64,000 nucleotides of DNA from Tsuneonella mangrovi (GTDB taxonomy: Bacteria > Pseudomonadota > Alphaproteobacteria > Sphingomonadales > Sphingomonadaceae): NCBI RefSeq assembly GCF_002269345.1, contig NZ_CP022889.1, positions 1,550,001 to 1,614,000 on the forward strand. Reading direction: 5' to 3'. Below are positions 7,522-16,142 of the stretch, piece after piece (the stretch's first letter is position 1; every line of letters starts with the position of its first letter). Below the pieces are notes generated by a model. That model did no database searches, was not told the origin of the DNA, and worked only from the letters and a program-made list of their open reading frames with translations. The translations under genes were made by a program, and so were the position numbers.

Positions 7522-7919
7522 GTGCAGCCCAGGTCGCCACCAGCGCCGAAGCGCTGGTGGGCACCCCGTTCCGGCTGCATGGACGCGACCCGGCAACCGG
7601 GCTCGACTGCATCGGAGTAGTCGCGGCCGCGTTGGCGCGAGGTCACCGACCAGTGTCGGCCCCAACTGGCTACAGCCTGCGTAACCGATCGATCGTTAGC
7701 CAATTGGCTTTCGCTGAACGGGCTGGATTGGTCGAGGCGCAGGGGCAAATCGAACCCGGCGACATCGTTCTCGTCCGCCCCGGCCCGGCGCAACACCACT
7801 TGCTGGTCGCCGTCGCCGACGGAAGCTTCGTCCACGCCCATGCGGGATTGCGCCGGGTGGTCAGCACCCCGGCTCCCCTGGCCTGGCCGACCGTTCGCCA
7901 CTGGCGCGTCGCGCCCTGA
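7518..7919 (+). CDS. NlpC/P60-type cell-wall peptidase (GTA gp14-like)
   Basis: 133 aa, GTG at 7518 overlapping the gp13 stop. It is an NlpC/P60 (CHAP-like) cysteine peptidase: catalytic Cys in GLDCIGVV, His in AQHHLLVAV, and the GDIVLVRPGP strand between them. In RcGTA, gp14 is the tail-tip peptidase that opens peptidoglycan during DNA entry. An in-frame upstream ATG inside gp13 would give a longer protein, but the family starts near this GTG, with a helix (AAQVATSAEALVGTPF). Confidence 0.87.
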   Translation: MSAAQVATSAEALVGTPFRLHGRDPATGLDCIGVVAAALARGHRPVSAPTGYSLRNRSIVSQLAFAERAGLVEAQGQIEPGDIVLVRPGPAQHHLLVAVADGSFVHAHAGLRRVVSTPAPLAWPTVRHWRVAP

Positions 7920-7942
7920 AAGCAAAACTAAGGAATCATGCC

Positions 7943-10135
7943 ATGGCCACCTTGCTGCTCACAGCCGTTGGCACGATTGTCGGCGGACCGGTCGGCGGTG
8001 CGATCGGCGCGCTCGCCGGGCGTTCGCTCGACGCAGCGATTGTTGGTGGCGGGCATCGCGAAGGGCCGCGAGTCAAGGACCTGGCGGTTACCACTTCAAG
8101 TTACGGTCAGCCGATCCCGCGCCATTTCGGAACGATGCGAACCGCCGGAACGATCATCTGGTCGACCGAACTCAACGAAACCAGCGAGACAAGCGGCGGC
8201 GGCAAGGGGAAGCCTTCCACCACGACATACACTTATTCGATCTCGTTCGCAGTGGCGCTCGCCAGCCGGCCGATCGATGGCATCGGGCGCATCTGGGCCG
8301 ATGGCAACTTGCTGCGCGGAGCCGCCGGCGATTTAAAAGCCGCAGGATCCCTGCGGGTCTATTCGGGATCGGGCGACCAGCAACCCGACCCATTGATGGT
8401 CTCCGCGCTTGGCCTGCAGTGTCCGGCGTTTCGCGACTGCGCCTACGTCGTGTTTGAAGACCTCTCGCTGGGCGATTTCGGAAATCGCATCCCGGCGCTG
8501 ACATTCGAGGTCTTCGCCGGATCCGGCGCGTCGCTCCTGGCAGAACTGACTGCCCCCGCGAGCGCAAACCTGAACGTCGCGTCCCTGCTCACGCAGGTCG
8601 ATGGATTCAGCGATGAAGGAGGGGATATTTCGACGACCCTCGACACGATCGATGCGCTCGTCCCGCTTTCCCTTACAGTCAATGATCGGCTGCTCACGCT
8701 ATCCACTGCGGACAACTCCGGGCCAGTCCAGGCCGCACTCCCCCAGGCTGCGCTCGGATGGGACCAGACCGATTTCGGTAAACAATCCGGCGAAGCGCGC
8801 GACCGCAATGCCGGCCTTCCCAACCGGATTGACACCGTGCGCTACTACGACATCGCGCGCGATTTCCAGCCGGGCGTGCAGCGGGCGGGCGGACAAGCAA
8901 AGCCGGCACGCTCGCGAACCGTCGATTTTCCCGCGGCGCTCGCCGCCACCGACGCGCGTTCGCTGGCCGACGCAGCCGCTCGCCGAACAAGCTGGAAGCG
9001 CGAGACACTGCGCTGGCGTATCACCGAACTCGACCCGGCGCTGGTGCCCGGCGCGCTGGTGACGGTGCCCGGCGAGACCGACTTGTGGCGGATCGAGAGT
9101 TGGGAATGGCGTGAGCGGGGCATCGACCTTGGCCTGGTCCGCCAGCAACCATTGGCTGGACCGCAACCGGCATCGACCGACCCGGGAGCGCTACCTGCGC
9201 CGGCGGATTCCGAAGCTGCTCCAACGGTGATGCAGGTGTTCGAGACCCCGGCGTGGACCGCGTTGAGCAGCGACCAACCGCTGATGTTTGCCGCAACATC
9301 CGCCACATCGAGCGGCTGGAACGGCGCCGCCCTTTATCTCGATCGAAACGGTAGCCTCATCCCGCTCGGTGCGAGTGGGCGGCGACCCGCTGCAATAGGT
9401 GATTTGGCGACTTCATTGCCGCCATCACAAGCAGTCCGGTTCGAACCCGACGCCTCCCTTAAGGTGACCTTGTGCAGTTCGGACCTGGCGCTGGCCTCGA
9501 GCGATCTCGGCGGGCTCGCATTTGGAGCAAACCGCGTGCTGGTTGGCGGTGAGGTGCTCCAATACGCGATTGCCGAGAATCTGGGAAATGCCGTCTGGCG
9601 CTTGACCGGGCTCCTGCGCGGCCGCGGCGGGACCGAGCTTGCCGCCTTCGCCGGTCATCCCGCGGGTGAAGAATTTGCCTTGCTCGACGGCCGGCTTAAC
9701 CCGCTCGACGGCTCGATTGTACCGTCGGATCCGGCCACCCGGATCGCGGCGATCGGCCTGGGTGATACCGATCCGGTCTACGCTGCGCTGGCCAACCCCG
9801 GGTTGAGCAGGATGCCGCCCAGCCCGGTTCACTCACAAGCCAAGACTGCGACTGACGGAAGCCGCTTGTTTTCGTGGGTCCGCCGCGCCCGCGGCAGCTG
9901 GGAGTGGCCAGACGGCATCGAAATCCCGCTCGTCGAGCAGGCTGAAACATATCAGGTCGGGGTCGGGCCTCTCGATGCCCCGGTTGCAAGCTGGGAGACG
10001 AACGTGCCGAGTCTTGTCCTCGACAGCGCAACGTGGAGCGACTTGCAGGTATCTGCATCGGGGGCAGCTGTGTGGGTCCGACAGATCGGCACGTGGGCCC
10101 GTTCTCCTTCACTCTTGCTCACTCATGTCGACTAG
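7943..10135 (+). CDS. GTA gp15-like tail tip/host-specificity protein lacking the TIM-barrel segment
   Basis: 730 aa, ATG at 7943 with AAGGAA nine bases upstream. The N-terminus is a hydrophobic glycine-rich segment (TAVGTIVGGPVGGAIGALAG) followed by PIPRHFGTMRTAGTIIWS, typical of gp15/rcc01698 proteins. The middle (ARRTSWKRETLRWRITELDPALVPGALVTVPG) fits Phage-tail_3. The C-terminus (GEVLQYAIAENLGNAVWRLTGLLRGRGGTE) fits the rcc01698 C-terminal region. RcGTA gp15 is about 1300 aa and includes a TIM-barrel glycosidase-like domain. Here the central 500 residues are absent, while gp12 is enlarged by a similar amount. Confidence 0.85.
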   Translation: MATLLLTAVGTIVGGPVGGAIGALAGRSLDAAIVGGGHREGPRVKDLAVTTSSYGQPIPRHFGTMRTAGTIIWSTELNETSETSGGGKGKPSTTTYTYSISFAVALASRPIDGIGRIWADGNLLRGAAGDLKAAGSLRVYSGSGDQQPDPLMVSALGLQCPAFRDCAYVVFEDLSLGDFGNRIPALTFEVFAGSGASLLAELTAPASANLNVASLLTQVDGFSDEGGDISTTLDTIDALVPLSLTVNDRLLTLSTADNSGPVQAALPQAALGWDQTDFGKQSGEARDRNAGLPNRIDTVRYYDIARDFQPGVQRAGGQAKPARSRTVDFPAALAATDARSLADAAARRTSWKRETLRWRITELDPALVPGALVTVPGETDLWRIESWEWRERGIDLGLVRQQPLAGPQPASTDPGALPAPADSEAAPTVMQVFETPAWTALSSDQPLMFAATSATSSGWNGAALYLDRNGSLIPLGASGRRPAAIGDLATSLPPSQAVRFEPDASLKVTLCSSDLALASSDLGGLAFGANRVLVGGEVLQYAIAENLGNAVWRLTGLLRGRGGTELAAFAGHPAGEEFALLDGRLNPLDGSIVPSDPATRIAAIGLGDTDPVYAALANPGLSRMPPSPVHSQAKTATDGSRLFSWVRRARGSWEWPDGIEIPLVEQAETYQVGVGPLDAPVASWETNVPSLVLDSATWSDLQVSASGAAVWVRQIGTWARSPSLLLTHVD

Positions 10136-10155
10136 TTACCAAGGAAATCCCCTCC

Positions 10156-10614
10156 ATGCCTGATCCGATCTCCTATACTTCGACCACGCCGCGTTATGCA
10201 CTGCCTCTCCTTTACCCGGGGCAGTCACAGAAGGAAGCATTCGTCAACGCCGCGTTGGCCCTCGCCGACCTGTTGCTCCATCCCGCCATCCTCGGTGAAG
10301 CCACTGATCCTCCAGCATCGCCTGTTGAAGGTGAGACATGGCTGGTCGCTGCAAGCGCGACCGGTGCATGGGTGAACCACGACAACGATCTTGCATCGTT
10401 CCAGAGCGGCTCGTGGGCCTTTGCCAGCCCAAGCGATGGGCTGCAGCTTCTCGACCTCTCCACCGGGCAGATGGTTCGCTACCTGAATGGCTGGCAACGG
10501 CCGACTGCTCCCGCCAGTCCAGCAGGTGGCACGACAGTCGATAGCGAAGCCCGAACTGCGATCGCCGGGATGATCGATGCACTGAAAAACGCAGGGATTT
10601 TTGCCAGTGTATGA
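10156..10614 (+). CDS. DUF2793 tail-fibre-like protein
   Basis: 152 aa from ATG 10156, with AAGGAA upstream; an in-frame start further upstream inside gp15 has no ribosome-binding site. The DUF2793 core is clear: LPLLYPGQSQKEAFVNAALALADLL, then a WLVAASATGAWVNHDN strand and the GWQRP ending. DUF2793 proteins recur next to GTA/phage tail genes in sphingomonads and are thought to be fibre or spike components. Its position 20 bases after gp15 suggests it is the last gene of the structural operon. The exact role is inferred. Confidence 0.82.
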   Translation: MPDPISYTSTTPRYALPLLYPGQSQKEAFVNAALALADLLLHPAILGEATDPPASPVEGETWLVAASATGAWVNHDNDLASFQSGSWAFASPSDGLQLLDLSTGQMVRYLNGWQRPTAPASPAGGTTVDSEARTAIAGMIDALKNAGIFASV

Positions 10615-10808
10615 TGGGAACTAATCGTGCTAGGGCGCGTTCGATTGTCACAAGGAGGGCTATAAATCCTGCATTTTTCGAGGTTGGGCCCCAAACCGAT
10701 GCGTTATTGCAACAGTTTGGCTCAAAGCCCGCTTGCCCTCTCAAGAGGTAGAAGATAGGAATTAGGTTCTTCGGTGGCTCAAAATTCGCTGAAAAGGGGA
10801 ATTGCATA

Positions 10809-11957
10809 ATGCGGAAACTCGTCATCGGTATGGCGATGGCCTCTACGGCCCTTGCTGTGCCCGCGCTTGCACGAGACAATTCGTGGTACGTCGAAGTCGA
10901 CGGCGGCCCGATGCTCGTGGAAGATATCCATTACAACATCGGTGGTGCGCAGGACCAAGCTATCTCGCACCAGAAAGCCGGATACGATTTCGGCGGTATC
11001 GTCGGATACGATTTCGGTTCGATCCGGCTGGAAGCCGAAGGTAGTTATCGCTCTGCCGACATCGACTCGCTGACCGTGGACGTGCTTGGTGTTCCCAACT
11101 CCGCGTACGGTACTCCCGGTCGCATCGGGATGATCCGCAGCACGCCGGGCCTCGCTGCGACGGGTAGCGCCAATGTCCTGAGCTTCATGGTCAACGGGCT
11201 CGCCGATTTCGGGCCGGACGATGGCATCCAGGGCTATGTCGGCGCCGGTGTGGGCGTTGCCCGGACCGAGATTAGCGGTCTCACCGTGCAGACCAGCAGC
11301 CCGGGTTACCTCAACGATTCGGACAGCGGCTGGGCTTGGCAGGTCCTTGCCGGCGTTCGCGCACCGATCTCGGATCACTGGGATGTCGGCCTGAAGTATC
11401 GCTTCTTCAACACCGACGGACTCCACTTGACCGATTCGATCGGGCGGGAGAACTACACCAAGTGGCGGTCGCACTCGCTGCTCGGCACGCTGACGTACAA
11501 CTTCGGTGCGCCGCCGCCGCCCCCACCGCCGCCCCCACCGCCGCCGCCTCCGCCTCCGCCGCCTCCGCCGCCACCGCCGCCGCCGCCGCCGCCGCCGGCT
11601 CCGGTGTGCAACAAGGGCCCCTACATCGTGTTCTTCGAGTGGGATAAGTCGGACATTACGCCGGAAGCAGCAGCGATCCTTGACAATGCCGTGTCGGCTT
11701 ACGCCAACTGCGGCAGCGCTTCGGTGATGCTTGCTGGCTATACCGACCGTTCGGGTACGGTGAAGTACAACCTTGGTCTTGCGGCTCGCCGCAACGACTC
11801 GGTCCGTGCTTACCTCTCGGGCCACGGCATCCCGGACGGCATGATCTCGAGCGAAGCCTTCGGCGAAGCGAACCCGCGGGTTCCGACTGCCGACGGTGTG
11901 CGCGAGCTTCAGAACCGTCGCGTGGAAATCACCTACGGTCCGGGTTCGGGCATGTAA
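10809..11957 (+). CDS. ompA: OmpA-family outer membrane protein with 29-proline linker
   Basis: 382 aa. Signal peptide MRKLVIGMAMASTALAVPALA, cleaved before RDN. Residues ~25-232 form an eight-strand porin-like beta-barrel (repeated FGGIVGYDFGSIRLEAEGSY-type strands, KYRFFNTDG). A linker of 29 consecutive prolines follows, then the OmpA C-terminal peptidoglycan-binding domain: FEWDKSDITPEA, AGYTDRSG, and NRRVEITYG. The barrel sits in the outer membrane and the C-domain anchors it to the wall. An AAAAGGGG ribosome-binding site precedes the ATG. It is a single-gene unit ended by a strong terminator. Confidence 0.93.
   Translation: MRKLVIGMAMASTALAVPALARDNSWYVEVDGGPMLVEDIHYNIGGAQDQAISHQKAGYDFGGIVGYDFGSIRLEAEGSYRSADIDSLTVDVLGVPNSAYGTPGRIGMIRSTPGLAATGSANVLSFMVNGLADFGPDDGIQGYVGAGVGVARTEISGLTVQTSSPGYLNDSDSGWAWQVLAGVRAPISDHWDVGLKYRFFNTDGLHLTDSIGRENYTKWRSHSLLGTLTYNFGAPPPPPPPPPPPPPPPPPPPPPPPPPPPPPAPVCNKGPYIVFFEWDKSDITPEAAAILDNAVSAYANCGSASVMLAGYTDRSGTVKYNLGLAARRNDSVRAYLSGHGIPDGMISSEAFGEANPRVPTADGVRELQNRRVEITYGPGSGM
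11511..11597 (+). repeat. Polyproline-encoding tract (29 codons)
   Basis: Twenty-nine uninterrupted proline codons mixing CCG, CCC, CCA and CCT, so the run is selected at protein level rather than being a simple trinucleotide microsatellite. It separates the OmpA barrel from the periplasmic domain. Such runs stall ribosomes and need EF-P. Confidence 0.95.
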
Positions 11958-11982
11958 GCCCGTTCCAGACGGACAAGATCAG

Positions 11983-12013
11983 GAGGGGCCGGAGCTATCC
12001 GGCCCCTCTTTTT
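11983..12013 (+). terminator. Rho-independent terminator of ompA
   Basis: A perfect 10-bp stem, GAGGGGCCGG / CCGGCCCCTC, with loop AGCTAT, followed by TTTTT. It begins 25 bases after the ompA stop. Confidence 0.93.
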
Positions 12014-12300
12014 GTGTTGTCCTGATTTGCAAGGAGCTCGGGACAACCAACTGCCTAGTAGAGCCGCACTTCTGACGACCTTGCGGGACGACGAAGCCCT
12101 TTGCAGCAAGCCTCAGGCCCAGAATTCTCCGCCGACGCTGACTCGCGCGTCAATTGCACAGATCTAAGAACCGCACTCTCTCAGGTACGATGATCGATCG
12201 ACTGATCGGTGCGAAGGCCTCGCGCCGAACCAGGCATCAGCCAGCCGACGGCAAATTGCCGTAGCCCCGCGTCGCCACGGCAATGCCGGGCCGATTCAAT
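12014..12300. other. Gene-free stretch between convergent ompA and MFS genes
   Basis: No convincing reading frame or RNA gene. The only structure seen is an 8-bp inverted repeat, ATTGCCGT (12255-12262) and ACGGCAAT (12277-12284), just beyond the end of the minus-strand MFS gene. It could be a weak terminator for the queC-MFS unit, but there is no proper U-tract. Confidence 0.5.
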
Positions 12301-13908
12301 TTATGCGACCAGGTCCTCTCCCGCAGCACGCGCGCGCTCGACCATCGTCCGCGCCGCTTCCGGCACGAGCCGAATTGCGAACACGAGGCAGACAAACCCG
12401 AACGGAACCGCAAGCAAGGTCGAACGCACACCGAGCGAGATGTCGCCTCCATGCGTCGCTGAAACCCAGCCAGCCATGAACGGTCCGACAGCGAGTCCAA
12501 CGAGCGTTGTCGCAAGGAAGAAAGTGGCAGTCGCTACCCCACGCATCCGGGGGAGAACCAATGCCTGGCTCGTCGCAGCAGCAGCCCCGAGTGCCGTGGC
12601 GGCCAAGAACTGGCCCGATGCCGCCCCGATATAGAACACGAGCTTGTCAGGCGTAGTGTAGGTCATCCACAGGACCGGTAGCGGGGCGAGCAACCCGAAC
12701 AGCACCACAAACAAACGCCCTGCCGGATAGCGGACGAACAGCCAATCAGCCGCGCGGCCGCCGGCGATGACTCCGAGGAATCCGGTGACTGCAGCCGATC
12801 CGCCGAGGATCATTCCCATCTCGGTCGCAGGTATCGAGAACCGCACCTCGCCATAGGGCGCAGCGAAGAACGAGCTGGCATACGACACGAACGAAACAAT
12901 CCCGTATCCCAGGATCGTGGCGAGGAATGCCGGCGAGCCCCAAGTCAGATGAAACGTCGGCTTATCGCGCGAGCGCAGTCCGCACGCCCAGCTGAACACC
13001 GCGTAGTATCCGATTCCAAGCAGCAACCATTGGTCGGAAACCGCGTGAATGATCGAGCCAGGGCCGGCGTAGACCCAGTGGGTCAGCAGCACCGCAGCGG
13101 TGGCGAAGAAAGCAGCGCCAGCAAGGTTCACCAACAATGCCACCGGACCGCGGCGCATCGCGCCGATCACCGTGAGCGGCGGGATGATTTGCAGCAGTTC
13201 CTCGGTAAACCCGCGGAAAGGCTGCGGATCCTCCTTCGTCGGCAATCCGTCGATTGCCCCTCGGATCGGCTCGCGTAGGGTCAGAACCCAAGCGGCCAGT
13301 AACAAGCCCGGCAGGCCGACGCTGACGAAGGCCGCCTGCCAGCCAACCAGCCCGAGCGGCCCGCCGTGGGGATAGGCAGCGTCCCAGTGATCCTTGATGA
13401 AACCTCCGATCACCAGCGAAATGCCGCCGCCGAAATAGAGGCCCGAGGAATAGATCGCCAGCGCTGTCGCGCGCAGCCGCGCAGGGAACCAGTCGGAAAT
13501 CAATGAATAGGCCGAGGGGCTGGCGGTCGCCTCTCCGACGCCAACGCCGATCCGCGCGACCGTCAGTGTGCCGCCGTTGCGAGCGAATCCGGACATCGCC
13601 GTCATCATCGACCAAAGCGCGAGCCCGATCGACATCAGCCGCACGCGCTTCCAGCTATCCGCCAGTTTCCCCAATGGAATCCCGAAAAGCGCGTAGAAGA
13701 TCGCGAACGCAGTGCCGTAGAGGAATCCGAGGTACGCGTCGTCAACCCCGAGGTCGGCCTTGATGTCGTTGGCAAGGATCGAGAGGATCTGCCGGTCGAC
13801 GAAGTTCAATACGTAGATCAGCACCAGGACGCCGAGCGCATACCAGCTGTAGGCCGGAACCTTCTGTTCGGCTGCGCTCGTGGCGCCGCCACCGTTCCCT
13901 TCGTTCAA
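12301..13908 (-). CDS. Major facilitator superfamily transporter, spinster-like
   Basis: 535 aa. An AGGAGAGG site lies just upstream of the TTG at 13908, giving MNEGNGGG as N-terminus; a more distal TTG at 13935 would overlap queC and has no such site. Family features: first helix YSWYALGVLVLIYVLNFVDRQILSIL, the loop motif GIPLGKLADSWKRV (MFS motif A) and GVGVGEATASPSAYSLISDWFP, typical of spinster/sphingolipid-type carriers common in sphingomonads. Twelve membrane segments are expected. The substrate cannot be read from sequence. It lies 23 bases downstream of queC. Confidence 0.85.
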   Translation of the reverse strand: MNEGNGGGATSAAEQKVPAYSWYALGVLVLIYVLNFVDRQILSILANDIKADLGVDDAYLGFLYGTAFAIFYALFGIPLGKLADSWKRVRLMSIGLALWSMMTAMSGFARNGGTLTVARIGVGVGEATASPSAYSLISDWFPARLRATALAIYSSGLYFGGGISLVIGGFIKDHWDAAYPHGGPLGLVGWQAAFVSVGLPGLLLAAWVLTLREPIRGAIDGLPTKEDPQPFRGFTEELLQIIPPLTVIGAMRRGPVALLVNLAGAAFFATAAVLLTHWVYAGPGSIIHAVSDQWLLLGIGYYAVFSWACGLRSRDKPTFHLTWGSPAFLATILGYGIVSFVSYASSFFAAPYGEVRFSIPATEMGMILGGSAAVTGFLGVIAGGRAADWLFVRYPAGRLFVVLFGLLAPLPVLWMTYTTPDKLVFYIGAASGQFLAATALGAAAATSQALVLPRMRGVATATFFLATTLVGLAVGPFMAGWVSATHGGDISLGVRSTLLAVPFGFVCLVFAIRLVPEAARTMVERARAAGEDLVA

Positions 13909-13931
13909 ATGACCTCTCCTGTCGGCCCGAT

Positions 13932-14630
13932 TCAATCGGTTTTGTAGGTTACCCTATCTTCCAAACCGGCCTGCGCGAAGCCCTTTCGGCGCAAGCGGCA
14001 ACTGTCGCATTCGCCGCACGCCAGCCCCTCCGACGTCGGGTCGTAGCACGACCACGAGAGCCCTGTGTCGAGGCCCAACCTCGCCGCCTCGCGAGCAATA
14101 TCAGCCTTGGTCAAATGCTGTAGCGGCGCGTGGATCGCGAATGGCTTCCCTTCGACCCCGTCGCGCGTACCGAGCCGGGCGGTTTCGGCAAAGCTGGCGA
14201 TGAATTCAGGGCGACAATCGGGATACCCCGAATAGTCGAGCGCATTGACCCCGATGAACACATCGTGCGCTCCCGCCGCTTCCGCGCAGGCGATTGTTAG
14301 CGACAGGAACACGAGGTTGCGCGCCGGGACATAGGTCACCGGTATGTCATCCCCGATCCCGGATTTGGGTACGTCGATCTCCGCAGTGAGCGCCGATCCA
14401 CCGAACTTGCGCAGATCGAGCGGCATCACGACATGCTCGCGCGCGCCTAGCGCCGCGGCTATCCGGCCGGCCGACTCGATCTCCCGCCGATGCCGTTGGC
14501 CATAGTCGATCGTCAACGCATAGAGAGCGTAGCCCTGCTCGCGGGCGATCGCGGCCGACACCATCGAATCGAGCCCGCCCGACAGCAGGACGACTGCGAG
14601 CGGCTGGGCTGCATCTTTAGGCGAGGTCAT
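13932..14630 (-). CDS. queC: 7-cyano-7-deazaguanine synthase QueC
   Basis: 232 aa. QueC converts 7-carboxy-7-deazaguanine to preQ0 with ATP and ammonia, in queuosine biosynthesis. The PP-loop ATP-pyrophosphatase motif LSGGLDSMVS is at residues ~17-26. The zinc-binding cysteine cluster is near the C-terminus (SWSCYDP, then ACGECDSCRLRRKGF). Length and both motifs are normal, so the enzyme looks active. It is cytoplasmic. The other que genes are not adjacent, and the downstream MFS gene is probably cotranscribed. Confidence 0.96.
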   Translation of the reverse strand: MTSPKDAAQPLAVVLLSGGLDSMVSAAIAREQGYALYALTIDYGQRHRREIESAGRIAAALGAREHVVMPLDLRKFGGSALTAEIDVPKSGIGDDIPVTYVPARNLVFLSLTIACAEAAGAHDVFIGVNALDYSGYPDCRPEFIASFAETARLGTRDGVEGKPFAIHAPLQHLTKADIAREAARLGLDTGLSWSCYDPTSEGLACGECDSCRLRRKGFAQAGLEDRVTYKTD

Positions 14631-14683
14631 CCGCGCGCGCTAGGCGATCCCGGCAGTCGGCACAATGGCCGCTGCTCAACCGC

Positions 14684-15115
14684 TTACGAGCATGAGCCGA
14701 CCCGGCGCGCTTCGGCGAGGAATTCGAACGGCTGTCCGCCAGCGATACCCTGGCTGTCGACCTGGGCCAGCGTCGGGGTTTCCTGCCTGATATTGGTGCG
14801 GCCATAGCCATTGCCGCGGCAGGTGTACTGGACCGTCACTGCACTCGGTCCGTCCTCCACCACGAATCGGTTGCATGCCGCATCGCCATGCTTGAGTTGG
14901 ATCAGTTCGCGACCGGTCTTGAGGCAGATGCGACGCGTTTCCCCGCTGTCCCGAAAGCGCACTTCCCACATCCCGGGTTTCAGTTTGTCGAGCATTGCCA
15001 GTGCTGGAGCCTGTGCGATCGCCGGCGCGAAGGCGAACGACAGCCCAAGGGCAGCGGCGATCATCGCCGATCGCTTACCGATTGTGCTCATCGCTCGTTT
15101 CAACGTTTGCTCCAT
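14684..15115 (-). CDS. DUF3617 secreted protein
   Basis: 143 aa from ATG 15115, or 135 aa from ATG 15091; either leaves a signal peptide (IAAALGLSFAFAPAIAQA). The mature part has the DUF3617 pattern: KLKPGMWEVRF, then a cysteine pair around RRICLKTG and AACNRF, QYTCRGNGYG, and a C-terminal Cys. These are periplasmic proteins of unknown function, common in sphingomonads. The four cysteines probably form two disulfides (inference). It is 53 bases upstream of queC on the same strand. Confidence 0.8.
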   Translation of the reverse strand: MEQTLKRAMSTIGKRSAMIAAALGLSFAFAPAIAQAPALAMLDKLKPGMWEVRFRDSGETRRICLKTGRELIQLKHGDAACNRFVVEDGPSAVTVQYTCRGNGYGRTNIRQETPTLAQVDSQGIAGGQPFEFLAEARRVGSCS

Positions 15116-15196
15116 GCCTCGAACTGCAAACAGGGCGCAGCTTTGCTACATTTGAACGGCATTGTCGGCCAAACGTTCTTTATGAACGATGAACCG

Positions 15197-16090
15197 TTAT
15201 GCCGCGATCGGGAAAGCCCGCGAGCAAAACGCGCAATCGACCACGATCATACCGTCATCGTTGCGCATTTCGGCCCGTTCCTCTTCGGGGAACCGGGCAA
15301 GAACTTCCTCGTAGTGCTCCACCGAGCACCGGCAGCCCCGAGATATCTCTGCGCCGGGTTTGACCCGCACTTCGTCTTCTTCGTGAAACAATCGCCAGGC
15401 GAGCGCTTCCATCGACAGTGCCGGATCGAGCAGTTCGTCGTGCCGGATCGACCCGGCCATGACCGCAACGTGCTCCCACTCGGGATGGTCGTGGCGGACG
15501 TGGAGTCGCTCGCGCCCTTCCTCACCGTCGGGCAAGTGCTGGACCAGGAGGCCGGCTGCGGTCGTTTCCCCGCCAGAAGAACGCACGGCTACCCGAATCA
15601 GCGTCGGCACCTGCTCGGACTGGCTGAAATAGGTTTGGCAGGCTTCAGCAAGCGATTCGCCCTCGAGCGGAACGATGCCCTGGTAGCGGCCCTTGTCGCC
15701 GTCCATATCGAACGTGATTGCAAGATAGCCCTTGCCGAATAGCGCGTAGAGCGATGGGTTCGCGCCCAGCGATGCCAGCCGTTCGGCGTCGAAATCGACA
15801 TATCCGCGCAAGTCCCCATCGCGATAGTCGCACACCAGCAGTCGCACGATGCCGCCTTCGGTCTGCGCCTGCATCGTGACCTGTCCGCTGCCCTTGTCGA
15901 GCAGGCCGCCAACCAGCGCCGCGACCACCAGCGCTTCGGCCAGCAAGTGGGTAATCGCGGGCGGATAATCGTGCGCGGCAAGGATTTCCTGCAGGACGCA
16001 GTCGAGCCTGACCACCCGCCCGCGCGCATTGCGCGAAGGGATGGTGAAGCCGAGCACACGCCCCGAATAGGTTTCGTCGGTGATGTCCAT
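15197..16090 (-). CDS. hslO: Hsp33 redox-regulated chaperone
   Basis: 297 aa from ATG 16090 (an earlier TTG at 16099 is possible). Hsp33 is a cytoplasmic holdase activated by oxidation. Residues ~1-230 form the substrate-binding domain, with LLAEALVVAALVGGLL and the GLLVQHLPDGEE region. The C-terminal redox switch has the zinc cysteines CRCS and CAFC (GCRCSVEHYEEVLARFPEEE, then VVDCAFCSRAF), both pairs intact. It is followed upstream on the same strand by argF with a short gap, so cotranscription with argDF is possible. Confidence 0.95.
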   Translation of the reverse strand: MDITDETYSGRVLGFTIPSRNARGRVVRLDCVLQEILAAHDYPPAITHLLAEALVVAALVGGLLDKGSGQVTMQAQTEGGIVRLLVCDYRDGDLRGYVDFDAERLASLGANPSLYALFGKGYLAITFDMDGDKGRYQGIVPLEGESLAEACQTYFSQSEQVPTLIRVAVRSSGGETTAAGLLVQHLPDGEEGRERLHVRHDHPEWEHVAVMAGSIRHDELLDPALSMEALAWRLFHEEDEVRVKPGAEISRGCRCSVEHYEEVLARFPEEERAEMRNDDGMIVVDCAFCSRAFPIAA

Positions 16091-16142
16091 CGCGGCCAAT
16101 ATGGGAGCGATCGGCGTTGGTGCAATCGCCGCGCGCGAGGCC

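Noticed and set aside
9430-9450. GGTTCGAACCC, resembling the T-loop of a tRNA
   Set aside because: It is inside the gp15 coding frame, with no acceptor, D or anticodon stems around it.
1-10614. An inducible prophage
   Set aside because: No integrase, repressor, lysis, replication genes or att repeats are visible; overall layout matches a GTA. The part left of the window could not be examined.
10779-11825. Minus-strand frame with a polyarginine run opposite ompA
   Set aside because: The arginines are simply the reverse complement of the proline tract; no start signal or domain.
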